Positions 32,464 to 47,400 of a DNA stretch of 64,000 nt are shown here, piece by piece. The notes beneath the pieces were generated by a model. The model did not search any database and was not told the DNA's origin. It saw only the letters and a list, made by a program, of their open reading frames with translations. The position numbers were made by a program, and so were the translations under genes. How positions within the stretch are numbered: position 1 is the first letter of the stretch; each line of letters opens with the position of its first letter. Source of the DNA: Nematostella vectensis (Eukaryota; Cnidaria; Anthozoa; Actiniaria; Edwardsiidae); assembly GCF_932526225.1 (NCBI RefSeq), contig NC_064035.1, forward strand, positions 1,342,501 through 1,406,500, given 5' to 3'.

Positions 32464-35400
32464 TTGTAGCACAATCTAGATATCTACCAAACCCATGAAA
32501 CTCATAGCTTATTATTAAAGGAAGGTGACATTTGTAGTTCTAATGATAGCTTTTCGATTCAGCTTACAGTTTATAGTTAAAGGAGGTGATATCAGTTCGA
32601 ATGATAGCTTTTCGATTCAGCTCATAGTTCATAGTTAAAGGGAGGTGATATTAGATGCAATGCCTTTGTATTGAATGTCTGCGCTTGCGATTCAAGACTC
32701 CCTTTCAAAGCCCCTCCCTCTAATCCAGCCCCTCGCCCTTGTTCTCGCAGACCCATTTGTCTACTAGAAAAAACACAAATGCTTCCCCTAGGTACACCTC
32801 CAACACTCATCCCCCAACCCCCACCCCCCTCAAGGATAAACATGAATACCTGCGGTTTTGGTGGAGGGCCGTGAAGGCTTCTGGGTGGCATAAATGCCGT
32901 ACGTAATGAAAGCATCGATGGTAACCCGGCAACTATTCTTGTCACATGTCAGTTTTCGCTCGATCTGAAAGGAATCGATAAGGGAGTAGTAGGGTTTTGG
33001 CGCAGCTGGCGCAACTTTTTCATCATCCCGAATTTCATTCCAAAAGTGGCGCAAAAGTCTCCGCACACCTCCGCCAAGCCTCGCGACCTGCGCATGCGCG
33101 AGTTTGCCAGAGATCTCTTGCACGACCAAGCCCACCTGTCAATCACTTTGTCACGTGATAGCCACGCCAACCTGTCAATCACTTTGTCACGTGATAGCCA
33201 CGCCCACCTGTCAATCACTTTGTCAAGGGCCTGTCAATCACTTTGTCACGTGATAGCCACGCCCACCTGTCAATCACTTTGTCAAGGGCCTGTCAATCAC
33301 TTTGTCACGTGATAGCCACGCCCACCTGTCAATCACTTTGTAAAAAACCTGTCAATCACTTTGTCACGTGATAGCCACGCCCACCTGTCAATCACTTTGT
33401 AAAAAACCTGTCAATCACTTTGTCACGTGATAGCCACGCCCACCTGTCAATCACTTTGTAAAAAACCTGTCAATCACTTTGTCACGTGATAGCCACGCCC
33501 ACCTGTCAATCACTTTGTCACGTGATAGCCACGCCCACCTGTCAATCACTTTGTAAAAAACCTGTCAATCACTTTGTCACGTGATAGCCACGCCCACCTG
33601 TCAATCACTTTGTAAAAAACCTGTCAATCACTTTGTCACGTGATAGCCACGCCCACCTGTCAATCACTTTGTAAAAAACCTGTCAATCACTTTGTCACGT
33701 GATAGCCACGCCCACCTGTCAATCACTTTGTAAAAAACCTGTCAATCACTTTGTCACGTGTCGCACCTAGGGGGAGCTCGAGGGGGCTAGCCTCTCAGCT
33801 TCACATCTAAAAAAAAGCTTTTGAAAAGTGGTTTAAAGACATGGCTGGTTTGATAGAAATGGAGAACCTGAAGGTGAAAGATCTGAAAGCCCTCGCCAAG
33901 GAGCGGGGTATCCCAAGATATTACTGGATGCGGAGAGACGAGCTCGTCGGGGCGCTGACCAGCACGTCACCACCACCACCACCCCGACGGGTTCCTTTAC
34001 CTAAACTTGTCAAAGGGCTGCCACGACCACCCCGCATTACCCCGTCCAACACGTCGGAGAGTATTCTCGACGGCCCGATACCTGAGATTAATGTCCCTAT
34101 TCTAAAACCCTCCCAACCCCCACGGAGTTCCCGCGTCCAATCACTCAAGCATTTTGCAAACAGGGCGGCCAACTCGATCAAGAGCGAGTTAGACAAGTTT
34201 GCGGATTGGATACTATCTTATGTCCCCGAGCCCATCAAAAAGACCGTCAAAGAGGCTGCAGATAAACGGGTCGAACGTCTGAAGGAGAGGATTAAGCGTC
34301 TACACGAGGAGGTGGAAGATCGCTTCACACCCAAGGAACAACAGACGGCGTTGAAGGGGTATCTTAAAACCCACGGAATAGCCGGGCAGAGAGGTTACGA
34401 CCCCAAGACATTCATCGCCAGAATCAAACCGAAAGTCTTAGAGCTCATCAGTCGACAAAAAAAGCCTATCAAAGTGAAGTTTATCTTTACTTGCGGGTTT
34501 ATAAAAGAGGATCCGGCTACAGCTCAGATCGAAGAAGAACTGGGATATTTTCATACAGAGAAGCCCGAGATTGTGACAGAGTCGACTGATCTCTCTGATT
34601 TGTTCGATACGATGACAAATTATTTACTCGGATTAGTTGAGCTGTTCCAGAAGCAAGGCTCCGGATGGCAGTTTGACCAAGTGGAATACTTCGACATCAA
34701 CATAGATCCCTTTGAACCGCTTTCTGGGTCTTCCTATATTCCGCTGCCGCCGAAACTAGCGTCTAAGAAGGCGATCATCAATGTTAAGAACGAGAATGAT
34801 CACGAATGTTTCAAGTGGGCAGTAACCTCTGCTGTGTATCCTAGGGAGAAAGATCCTCAAAGGTTCAGTAAACAAATGATAGAGAACTCTGAGAAATTCG
34901 ACTGGTCAGGGATAGAGTTCCCCGTCTCACTAAAACAGATTGACAAGTTCGAGAAACAGAACCAGTATACGGTTAATGTGTTTGGATACGAAACCAAAAT
35001 ATATCCATTGAGAATCAGTGAGAAGGATCCAGATAATGCAATCAACTTACTTCTCATCTCGGATGATGAGACGAATCATTACTGCTGGATAAAGAATATG
35101 ATGAGATTAGTATCTACTCAAATTGATGAGTTTCATCATACTCGTTTTTTATGCTGTAGATGTCTGAACTCGTTTCGGTGCAAACAATCATTAGAAAAAC
35201 ATTCTGAATGCTGCAGCAATCATGAAGCGGTTGGAATAGAGATGCCTAAGATAGATAAGGATGGAAATCTACCCCACATTAAATTCAAAAACTACAACAG
35301 AAAAATGCGTGTCCCCTTTGTTGTCTATGCCGACTTTGAGAGCTTCACAGAGAATATAGACACATGCTCCCCAGATGAGAGTAAAAGCTTCACTAAGCAA

Positions 35401-38400
35401 TACCAGAAGCACAAACCGTCTGGTTTCTGCTATCTCATCAAGTGTTTCGACGGAGATATATCCCCATCCGAGCTTGTACGATACACAGCTGAATCTCCAG
35501 ACGAAGATATCCCACAGCTTTTCGTAGAGTCTTTGGAGTCAGACATTAAGAAAATTTACGATAAGTTCAGGTTCCCTAAGAAGGTGAAAATGACTCCGAA
35601 GGACAAAATCGCCTATAACGACGCCACTCACTGCCACATCTGTGAGGGTGGATTAGGGGAAGACAAGGTTTTGGACCATTGCCACCTTACAGGGAAGTAC
35701 AGAGGTGCTGCTCACAACGCATGCAACTTAGATCACAAAATTCCAAAGTTCTTTCCTGTTATCTTTCACAATCTGTCTGGGTACGACAGCCATCTATTTA
35801 TCAAGAACCTTGGTACATCGGAAGGTAAAATAAACTGTATACCTAATAACGAGGAAAAGTATATTTCTTTCACAAAACAGATTGTAGTCGACAGTTTCAC
35901 GAACAAGGAGGGCAACAAGATTGATGTTAAACGTGATATCAGATTTATCGACAGTTTCAGGTTTATGTCGGCCAGTCTCGACAGTCTAGTAGGTAATATG
36001 TCAAGGGAATGCTTCAAAAACATGGCGAAGTACTATGAGGGGGAGGGGCTCCAGCTGTTGTTGAGGAAGGGTGTTTTCCCTTACGACTGGTTCGACGGCT
36101 TTAGCAAGCTCGACGCAACACAGCTCCCACAGAGAGAGGCATTCCACTCCAAACTCAACGACACCGACGTATCGGAGGAGGATCACCTGCACGCGCGGAG
36201 AGTGTGGGAGGTCTTCGGGATGGGGACCATGAGGGATTACCACAATCTGTACCTAGAGTCGGATGTGTTGCTTTTAGCTGACGTTTTCGAGAACTTTAGG
36301 GACGTTTGTCTCAAGAATTACGGTCTGGACCCCGCTTGGTACTACACAGCGCCAGGGTTGGCTTGGGATGCAGCGTTGAAGACCACCAAGGTGAGGCTAG
36401 AGCTTCTGACGGACTATGACATGTTGCTCATGATTGAGAAGGGCATCCGTGGGGGTGTCTCCATGATAAGCAACAGACATGGGGAGGCAAATAACCCCTA
36501 CATGAAGGAGTATGACCCTGACCTACCCACAAAATATATCACCTACCTTGATGCTAACAATTTGTATGGCTGGGCGATGAGCAACCCTTTACCGACTCAC
36601 GGTTTCAGGTGGATGGGTGACCAAGAGCTGTCAGGTTGGAGAGACCGCCCATGCATTCTGGAGGTTGACTTGGAGTACCCTCACCACCTACATGACTTAC
36701 ACAACGATTACCCACTAGCCCCGGAATCTATCGGGCTAGGCAATGTGGACAAATTGGTCCCCAACCTTAACGACAAGACAAAGTACGTTATCCACCATGA
36801 GACTCTGAGACTTTATGTGAGTTTTGGGCTAAAAGTCACCAAGATTCACAGGGGTGTCACTTTTGAGGAGTCTGCTTGGCTGGAGCCCTACATTGACTTG
36901 AACACCGATCTGAGAGCCAAGGCGACAAACGATTTTGAGAAAGATTTTTTCAAGTTAATGAACAACTCCGTCTTTGGTAAGACTATGGAGAACATTAGGA
37001 AGCCGAACTATCAACATCGCACCATCTTTTGCGAGAATCTAGCCGCCATCCACATGAAGAAGACAAAGCTGATCTTCAACAAGCCTGTCTACTTGGGCAT
37101 GTCCATTCTGGACCTGAGTAAGACGCTCATGTACGATTTCCACTACAACTTCGTCAAGCCCAAGTACGGTGAGGATGCAAAGCTCTTATTCACTGATACT
37201 GACAGCCTGATGTATGAGATCGAGACGAAAGACTTTTACGAGGACATCAGCGGGGATGTGAGGTCCATGTTCGACACCAGCAACTTTCCGAAGGGTCACC
37301 CATCTGGTATTGAGGTGGGTGTGAACAAGAAAGTCATCGGAATGTTTAAAGATGAGGCTGGGGGTCAGCAAATCACAGAATTTGTAGGACTGAGGGCCAA
37401 ACTTTACTCGTACAAGATGGATGAAGGTAAAGAAGAAAAGAAATGCAAGGGCGTCAAGAGAGCAGTCGTCAAGAAGAGCATCGGTTTCGATGACTACAAG
37501 GATTGCTTATTTGGTAAGAAACCTCAGATGAGACTTATGAATGTCATCAGAAGTCATAAGCATGATGTTTACACTGAAACGGTGAACAAGGTCGCTCTAT
37601 CTCATGAGGATGATAAACGGGTCATCTGTGATGATGGTATTCACACCTTCGCTCACGGTCATTTCAGAACGCTATTAGGTGGTGGCTCTGTATCTTCAGG
37701 AACGACTTGAAGTTCTTCCCTAACGAACGACCTCCTTGGAGCGCCTTCGGAGAGGTAGTACAACACAGGCTGTCCAACTGAAACAACACTGCGTGATAGA
37801 TCAAACACTTTTAAACTCCAAATAGGATCTGTGGCTCGTCTGCGTTCACCTCCTTCCTCTTCTCCAGGAGCTAATAGATATCTAACTCTAACCCCTGGTG
37901 GTAGTCTAACTTCATCAAGTCCAACAGGCCGCTTATACGTTGGAGGGTCAATATCAACCTCTTTCAAACCAATAGATTTTGCAGGCTCTTTGCCAGTAAT
38001 TCTTATGGGTTGACTATTCAGAGTTTTCAAAACACCTGGCAATCGTTTCACCCAAACTCTGGACCGATCATCGCTAATCATTTCTTGAGCATACTGATGA
38101 GAAAACAACCTCTCCGCCAGTGTTCTATTGGCGCGTTCGACAAAAGCCTGTGCGCGATGGTTCCCAGCCTCGCTTCGCTGGATGGTGACACCCTTCTTTT
38201 TCATAATCTTCGTTACCTCTCCCCTAAATTCTGTCCCCGGATCGACAATCACCGTATGGGGCCATTTAAGTTTTCTGGAGTATATCTTTTCAAACCCTTT
38301 AGCAATTCCACTCGAATCCTTGGTAGTCAGTGCTTCTGCATCTTTATATCTCGAGGCAATATCAATCACGACCAACGCGTAACGGTAGGTTTTTCTGCCT

Positions 38401-41400
38401 ACGTTATCGTGGGGCATAAACAACAGATCGGCTTGGTGAATCTGATTAGGTTTATTCACAGTCCAATGCGGTCTGGGGACATACTTTGGAGCTGGGAGAT
38501 AGATCTGCCACAACACCTGTTTTTCAAGCCACTTCTTAGCCTCGGCTTCACTGACTTTAGCGGCACTAGCTAACTTAGAAATAGCTGAATACCCTTTCCA
38601 GTATCCATCGGTGGAATAGTATATTTTTGATAACCTGCTTTCGTTACTCATTTAAAGATTATCTCTCTTTTCTTAAAATAAAAGATGGCACAAGCGATAT
38701 CAGAAAAAATTAACCCAAACAGGGTCCCACGGGAACCCTTCGGCCTGAAAGCGGAATCGTCGCTGAATCGGATTACATTCAATCCCTCATCGGCGAGTCC
38801 TGGAGAAACCCTCTATATAAATATTCCAAAACTTGCTGAAAATGTAGTGATTGTTCCAGGTAGTGTATCCTTACTATTCGACTTAAACGTCACAGGACAC
38901 GCGAATAATACTCTCGTCAACAACGTTGGCCGGAACCTAGTGTCAAGGCTCAAGATTCTTTTCGGTGGAGAAACACTACAGGATACTCAAAGATACGATC
39001 TCTTCCAAACCTATCACGACTTATACTTACAAGCTGAAGATCGTGAGGATAGAATAAAACAAGGTATCTCCTCTGAAAACATGAGGAAGCTCAGGACAAA
39101 TGCGGGTGACAAAGCGACATCAGATGCTAAGGAAGTAGCTCTTGCAGCAGTTCACAACACCAAGTACTGCATTCCACTCGACCATCCTATTCTCGGCGAG
39201 CATGGGGTCTTTTATCCAAAGGCGTTACCTCATCCGCTAATCTTTGAAATTACTCTAGCCCCAGTTTCCGACGTCGTTGTTTATGCTGACACGGTCAAGA
39301 CTCCAACGTACACAATCACAAACCTCGAGTTGGAATATGCTTGCATCTCAAGTGAATATTTGGCTCGTGAGGCGTTGTCGGCTTATCAGGTTGGTAGAGG
39401 ATTCTTTTACGAGAACGTCATTCTCCACAAAACGTTCACCATCTCCAAACCTAATGATGGTGTCATAAACGAGCACATTAATCTGCCGAGGAGGTCAATG
39501 ACAGGGATATTGTGCCTGTTCACAGAGAGCTACACAGGAGGAGCAAGGGATTCCGAAAAGTTTGTCAATCCAAGTATCACATCGATCAACATTAATGTGG
39601 ATGGCATGCCAAACCGTCTCTACTCCAAGGGGATGACACCGCCGGACCTCTGGGAGTCGGTAAAGAAACGTTTCGGTAGAGAGGGTGTTAAGCAAAAGGA
39701 TTTTTACGCTAATAACAAGTTTGCTCTGTGGGTCGACTTGAGGGCACATCCAGATAACAGCATTCACGGAGGAGGTCTGGTCTTGAACAACACGCGGGAC
39801 GGAGTAAAACTAGAAATGAAACGAAAAGTTGGAGGAACGGGAAACATCACCTGCTACATGTTTGTAGTAGCCGACGCGTTGATGGAGGTTATGAACTCGA
39901 ATTTGAGAGCAATCATGTATTAAAAAGGACTTGTGTGATAATACAAAAAGAATGGAAGAATTACGGGAAAAAGTTCCTTTTCATTGTATTATCACAGGAC
40001 CTACTAATTGTGGGAAGACAAAGTACCTCACGGAACAGCTCCGAGGGCCGTTCCGGCATGTGTTTGAATACATTGTGTTGATTTGTCCGACTTATGCGAA
40101 AAACAAGTCCTATCGTAGATTTGCTCACGGAGATAAACGTTTCTTGGTATTATCGCCGGATGCTAGTAACACCGATGAGATTAACGAGTTACTAACAGAT
40201 TGTGCGGTGCTATTTTCTGGTACAAATACGTTACTCGTTTTGGATGACTGTGCTGTATCGAAAGATCTAAAGCAACGCTCGAACAAGTTTATCGATCTAG
40301 CGTTCTCAGGGAGACACGAAGGATTATCAGTGTGGGTATTGACGCAACAATTAACATCCATAGCAAAGCCCTTCCGTGATAACGTCGCCTGTGTGGTCAC
40401 ATTCCATAATCCATCTCAAATTGGCACCAAAACACTGTTTGAAGATTATGGAGGTGATTTAGACGTCGAGACTCGTAAAAAGTTCGTAGAACTGCTGAAA
40501 ACTGAAAAGTATTCCAGACTCTGTTTCTGTCTACGGCATCCATTCCAAAATTATTTAGAGATTCCTGCGACGCGGTGAGCTCTAGGGCTAGCCCCTCGAA
40601 GTGGTTTAAAAACATCTTGGTCTACTTACAAAATAAGATGGCAAGCATTGAGGATTATATGGAAGAGGAGCCTAAGTCTAAGGGGAGCTCGAAGGGTGAG
40701 CCTCTCGAAGACGATGTTGAAGTCAAACGAGAATCGCTGGCTATTCTCGCATCTCTTGGGACTACGAAGGAATTTCTTGGTGTGGACATGAGTTTAGGGG
40801 ATATCAAGAAGCTCCCGGCGAAAGACGTCGAAAAGTACTTTGTTCGCTACCAGACTGTCTTAGGCAAGCAAGTTACTGATGGATTAGTAGAATCAGCACT
40901 TCAAGTGGTGTCCCAAGTCATTTCCTACGTGGTTCCTGTAGATGACACCGAAGCGCTTAGCAAAGACTTACAGAACGACGAGTTGGTTAAACGCGAATTG
41001 TCAAACTTTGCAGGTCTCTTGGTATTGAAGGGAGGAAGGATGGTAGCACTTGCTAGCGGTCTCTTTCGGGTCGCTAAGCATGTTAAACTAACACCTTCTT
41101 CGCAGGAGACTTCCAACAAACTTCAGGAAGTTTCAAGCACACCTGAGCAAGCTCTTGAGCACACCTGAGCAAGCTCTTGAGCACACCTGAGCAAGCTCTT
41201 AAGCACAACTGAGCAAGCTCTTGAGCACACCTGAGCAAGCTCTTAAGCATGATGTGATTTAAAGATTCTTTATTCAGTGAGTAAAGAATCACGTCTGACG
41301 AAAATCAAGAGGTTGAACAGATTACAAAGGACCCTCCCCCCAAGAATAAGAGTGCTGCTAGAGAGAAAGACCCTAAAAAGGTTGCGTCCGGTAAGAGAGT

Positions 41401-44400
41401 TGCCGAATATAATAGGAGGTGTAGAGAAGCACTTGCTAGGGAAATGGAACGCGAGGCGGAGGCGAGTTCGGAAGACGCTACACGAGCAGAGACACCCCAC
41501 CCAGAGGGAGCTCGAGAGGCCAGCCTCTCAGGCGCCTGGATTCCAGAGCTATCGTTTACAACTGTACTGTCTCTAGTTGGAATAGGGTTTACCGCATTGG
41601 ATATGTATATGCGTTTTTACAAAAAGACGCCCAAGACCGAAACTTTCGAGAGACCTGCCGCTCGAGGGGCTAGCCTCCCGAACGCGACGCCTAAAATAGG
41701 AATGTTGTGATTTAAAGATTAACCAGACCTTTAATAAAAAAGTCATGTCAACTGAAAACAAGCTTGTGAAGACGTTTACCGATTCAGCGGTCATCATCGG
41801 GTTAGCCGCCGGTGTGGGTTATGTCGCTAAAAAGGCTATGAAAGAGTCATTCATCAGCGACCCTTCGTCGAGTGTTACAAACTACGCTAAATGGGTTGCT
41901 GTCCTGTCCGGCAGTATGTATCTGAAAGATTATCTGGAAACACAAAAGATTTTGCCGAAAGCGCTGTAGGCGGTCTAAAGATCTCGCAGACTGATTAATA
42001 AATGGCGAGTATAGCATTTATGATTGGTGGGGCTATTCTTAATGCGACGGCGTTTGTCGGAGGGAGTTACCTAGCGAGATACTTATCTTCTGACGCTACT
42101 CATGTTGATAAAGAAAAAATAAGACACGATAAAGCGCTTGAAAAGTATCAACAAGCAATGGGTGATTGGCAGAAAAAAAGACAGGAATACCAGGATTGGT
42201 TGACTGAACAATACAACGATAAAGTTCGTGCGGATGAGAACGATAAAGAGACGGATGAGGCCTTCAAACTATACGCTCAAACACATCCAGATTTTGATTT
42301 GAAAGAGCCTGAGCTCTCAGATTACTACAGACCAAGTAGCAACCAAAAGATGGGAGAGATGGCATATGTTGGAGGTGGAATGTTAGCCCTTGGCTATGTA
42401 GCGAGTAGGTGGATATGAGCCGGCACGACTTAAAGATTTCTTATCTTCAAACAAGATAAGAAATGGATACAGATTTTGATCCCACAACAGAAGAAGGTAG
42501 AGAAGATTTGAATACTACTGTAGACGAAGATTATGACTCTCTTATTCCAAACGATGGTGAGGGAAGAGAATCATGGAATGAAAGGATTTCAAACAGATTT
42601 GGTAGAGGTGCAAGCTATGTGAGTAGGAGGTTGACCGACTTATGGAAAACACGAAACCCCGGGAGGGCTGTCCCCGAGTACATGGAGTTACAGAATATGG
42701 GAGGTTCTCCTTCAACGGACACACTTAGGGTAGACCTTTTGTTATCGAAATATCCAGATCTTGATGAAAATTTAGTTCAGATTTCAACGGATGAGAGAGG
42801 AAAACAATTCATTTCCTTCTATTCTGCGAGAAAAGGTGGTTGGACTATACCAGAAAGGTTGTATAATGAGGATAGAACGGTGCGGAAGAGTGTTGACACC
42901 AAAATCAGATCCGGAAAGTACAAGCAAATTCAGATTCAACTCGATGAACTAGACGCTACAGCTAATACACTCAGAGAAGAAGAAGAGAGAAACACCGAGC
43001 AAATGAGAAAAAATAATGAGGAACGAAGTGAAACAACTAACCAAGAAAGACTAAGAGCTATAGATCGTAAAAATGAAGAGCTCAGCGAAAGAAATTCTGT
43101 CATAGATGAGACTTTGGAAGAGAATCAATTGGAGAGAGAAAATCTTGAAGAGAGAATGTCGTTGAAAGATCGTGTCAAAGCGATTTTTAAGAAATACGGA
43201 TTTACAGTCGCTGCTGTCGTTACCGCTGTGGGCGTTGTTATCGGTGTTATTGTCTCTAATCTGAAAGCTGGGCTGACTAGTGTTGCAAAAGGTGTTGGAA
43301 ATGGTCTGAAAACAATAGGCAAAAAATTAGGAGAAATACTCCCAGGAATGGTTGGTGCGATAGCTAGTTTCATATTTAGAACGGCGGGTGAAGTTGTTGG
43401 CTTTTTAGCTAAAAACGCTTGGCTTCTCATCGTCGCTGTCGTTCTGTACTTCGTAGAACGATTTAAAAGGAGACGGAAATCATAACAAATGGTATTACTC
43501 TACATTGAAGGGAACGTTGGTGACTTTACCGTCTATTTAGAACACCCTATTGAAAAGCCGCGGTTTATCGCGCTGCGAGGATGTGCGTTTCATAATCGTT
43601 GTAACAGTCTCTCAAGCGAGGGAACGGTCTCCGACGGTGAGAACATTATCCTCAGGATCCCCGCGGGGCAGTATACGATCGAGACGCTAAAACTTCAAAT
43701 AGATGGGGGTATGCGTCTTGGTGAAAAGCCAATCTCTATTAGAGACTCGTCACTCGAGGTTCATCGAAACGTTGTGTTGAATGAGCCGCTTGCCTGCCTG
43801 TTAGGACTCAAGACCAGGGAGCTGGAAGCAAACACTCGCCACAAGATAAAGACGATAGGTCACGAGGCTATTTTTATCCACTGCGACCTTGTGAACGCGT
43901 CTGACTCCCTCCAACAAGGGGCGCCCTCACAAGTCCTAGCAAGTGTAGAGCTTGATGAAGGAAAGATATACCTCAATCCAAGCGATCCGGTACGGGTTAG
44001 TACCACATCAGTCGGTTACGTGAGTAGTCTCCGTCTTAGTATAAAGGGCGGTGACGGAAACACAATAGAGCGCGGTCTCTACCCGATACGTCTAATCTTA
44101 GAAATTACTTAAAGAATAAACTCTCCCCATAATAAAGCTATGGAAGAGTACAACTCAATCTACCCGAACGTACCCCGAGGGGTCAGCCCCTCGGGTGATA
44201 ACTTCAGACTCCAAAAGATCCACGATGTTTTGGGAAGTTTGGAGCAGGAAGTTAAACATTACAAGAACGTGAGGAAAAAGTATAAACGAGCGCATAGCAT
44301 GTTTTCAAAGGTAAGTGTGGGCTTAGGACTCGCATCCGTCATTCTTGGGTCTGGTGGTTTAGGAACTTCTCTGTCAGGTTTTGGTATCGTCGTTGGAGTT

Positions 44401-47400
44401 CCGTTGGGTGCTTTGGCTGGTGTTTTTGGTCTTACGTCTGTAGGCTGTGCGGCGGTTTCTAAACGACTGTCGCGAAAAGTCTCTAAGCACGACCAAACGG
44501 TGGCGATGGCAGAGGCGAAGGTGAATAGCATACGTGATTTGGTTTCTAAAGCTTTGAAAGACAACAAAATATCAGACGAAGAGTTCTCTTTAATCTTGAA
44601 CGAGGTGGATAAGTTTGAGGCTCTAAAGCTGCAGATCCGTCAAAAGTCGGTAAGAGAGGACGAAAAAAACGTAAACATCACCAAGCTGAGGGAAACAGTA
44701 AGAGAAGAGATTTTGAAAGACCTGGCGAGTCGAGCCGCTCGGTGAAATTTCTGTTCGAAAGAACCCCCGTTGGATGGATCTATGAATTGAGATGCGTAAA
44801 GGACTGATTTAAAAACATCTTATATGTCATATAAGATGAAGTTTACAGAATTTGTGAAAAGGTACCCTTACTACTCACGCTTTAGGTTCTCTGCCGACGA
44901 GCATGGCGATGTGCAATTCGTTTTCAATGGGGACGAATACGATCCATTCGACAAGAATGGGAATCTAGTCAAGACGTTATACCACTTCCCCGGTGACAGC
45001 TGGAAACCTGAGAATATCCAGGATTTTCTAGTCGCCGACGACACACAAGCATACAAGGAAACGATCCAGCAACTGTTTGGGTTCCCAAAACAATACAGAC
45101 TAGACGCGCGTGCAGAGTACAAGATATTGCCGTGGAACGAAAACCCTACGAGAAATAATTACGTCTCTTTCGATGTTTTTATAACACCAAAGGTGAAGAC
45201 ACACTTTGTTTTTAGGGACATATTCACCGACAGCTTGCTAGTATTCAGAACAGCAAAGGAGGCTAGTAGGTGGCTCGACGCCCCGAACCTCAGTTATTGG
45301 AGTCAAGCCTTAAATTTTGCTATGTTTTGCGCGACTGCTGGATGTGGTGTGACGCGTGACATGATTGACGACTCTCAAGTGGGGTCATTCTACAGATTTC
45401 ACATCATTTTCACTATCAGACGAATATTAAACGAGCTACAATGTCCTCTTCCGAAAGATAAGCTTTTTAGTTGGAATAAAAACTTCTACAGCGAAGCAGC
45501 TTACCAAAAATTAAGGACAGAATTCCGAACTGGTGACGATTTCCGGTTCCTCGGACCGATAAATCATGGGTTAGGGAACGTTTATAATTATGATTATCAC
45601 GGCTTGTCATCTTCTAACGACAAGTATAAGCCTTATGGCACCATTGATCAATTACACGACGAATGGGACGCTGCCAAAAGCGACCACGAACACATGAATC
45701 ACTTTGAGATTGAGTACCTGAAAGACCTTAGAACTGGGTTTCAGTATGAGTGGTTCTTTCCGGAAAAATCAATGGGGTTAACCAAAGCTGGGTTGTCTAG
45801 GATAAACCAGAGCATCGAAGCCTTTGTTTACTGTATTCTAGGCGCGCAAGTTCAGACCCGGTCGTCAATCGTCGGTGATAGCGGTTCAGCTCAGGAAACG
45901 AAACAGGTCTTCACGAAACTCTTTGAAAGCGCGGTGGTGGAAAACAGTATATCGAAAAGTATACAACGGTATCAGTTTGCTTTACAACAGGCGAGACAAA
46001 AACTAGACCTGGCTTTCGCCCTCGGCTGTTGGTTAAGTCCATCGTATCTTGTGATAAATAACAACACTTCGATCGCTGGCTATAATAACAAGTTACAAAA
46101 AGCCACCACTGATATGAAACTGGGGCTGAATCCGATAAATAACGAGATAAAAACGATCCCAAAACATAATATGGGTCATTCAAAGATTGTGCTACCTCAT
46201 ACCGAGTCAGTCACGGCTCACAAACCGGAACCGGAGGCGAAAACTAACCCAAAGCCGGACGTGATTAAACCCACGAACACACAGCACGAAACTAACCTTG
46301 CCACGATCACAGCCTTTACGGCTGGTTTAGCTTGGTATCTATTCCGGTAACATGCGGGGTGCATGTGGACGGATGTGACGTACCGCAAGAAGACAATACC
46401 TGTTCACGTGCCAAACAATAGACTGCATACCAGACCACCCTGGCGACCGCGAACTCCCAATGTAAATACAAAACCTATTTTCAGAATCGCTAGTTGTTAG
46501 GGCGATTAGGAATGTATGTGTTTTGTAACGTGAGACGCGTTACAAAACTGAGTGGGTCAATGCTAATTTCCGTTACACGTTCTGCAATGGTGCTTTTGTC
46601 TATCGTGTTCGCATATTTGAGACCCTCCGCATAACTTACAAAAGGGTCTCTGTTTGCCGTGTCCACACATCCCTTTCCCCTTGCAGTCTTTACAGACATA
46701 TCTTGCTCGTCTGTGCTCACAAATGCTACCGCCGTTACATTCTCTGCACCGCGTTTTTCTCCGGTTGTGAGGACAGATTTGCGATCCGTGACAATCTTTG
46801 CAATAATATTTCACTCTACCATGAAGACACTTATAATCCGTTGTTCGCTTTACGGGGGATACTTTCGAGTCTTTCACCGTTTGGTTCTCCATTTCTATCA
46901 AACCGGTCATGTCCTTAAATCACTTTTCAATCCAACACGCGATACCCGCCTTCTAGCCGGCCGACGTCTACCTGGCGAAGCATTCTCCCAACATTTCCTT
47001 CTCTTGCTCATCCATGCACCAATCCCAAAACCTGTCAGGATGCCAAGCTACTGGCATTAGTTCGTCCTCCAGCTTTCTACGGAATCTCACCTTGTGTAGC
47101 TTCTCCGGGAGCTCCTCATGCACGAGACCCCACCTCCACGCCGCACGTAGCACCGCGACAATTTCGTGTAGACCCAAAAACCGCGCGTAGTTCATATGTA
47201 CAATGAGATCGGTCGCGCCCCACTCCAAGCACAACCTCACAATCTCGAGGTTGCCAGATTCGGTGGCCGGTGTTATAGCATAGTCCGGGTCAAACTCGCT
47301 GAAGTTTTCTCTCAGCAGCTTTAGAACCTCAACGTGCCCATTGTACGCCGCCTCGGCGGTGGCCCAACCGACATCGACATCGGCACCTAGATCTATCAAC

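Noticed and set aside
32283-32474. Poly-Ile and poly-Asn frames
   Set aside because: Trinucleotide microsatellite.
33921-34196. Minus-strand frames under polymerase B, integrase and capsid genes
   Set aside because: Shadows of well-supported genes on the other strand.
41277-41576. 99-codon frame from GTG at 41277
   Set aside because: Its GTG is 19 nt from the promoter box, outside the spacing of all other genes, and it is Arg/Leu-biased; the neighbouring frame from 41291 looks like protein and carries the membrane segment.
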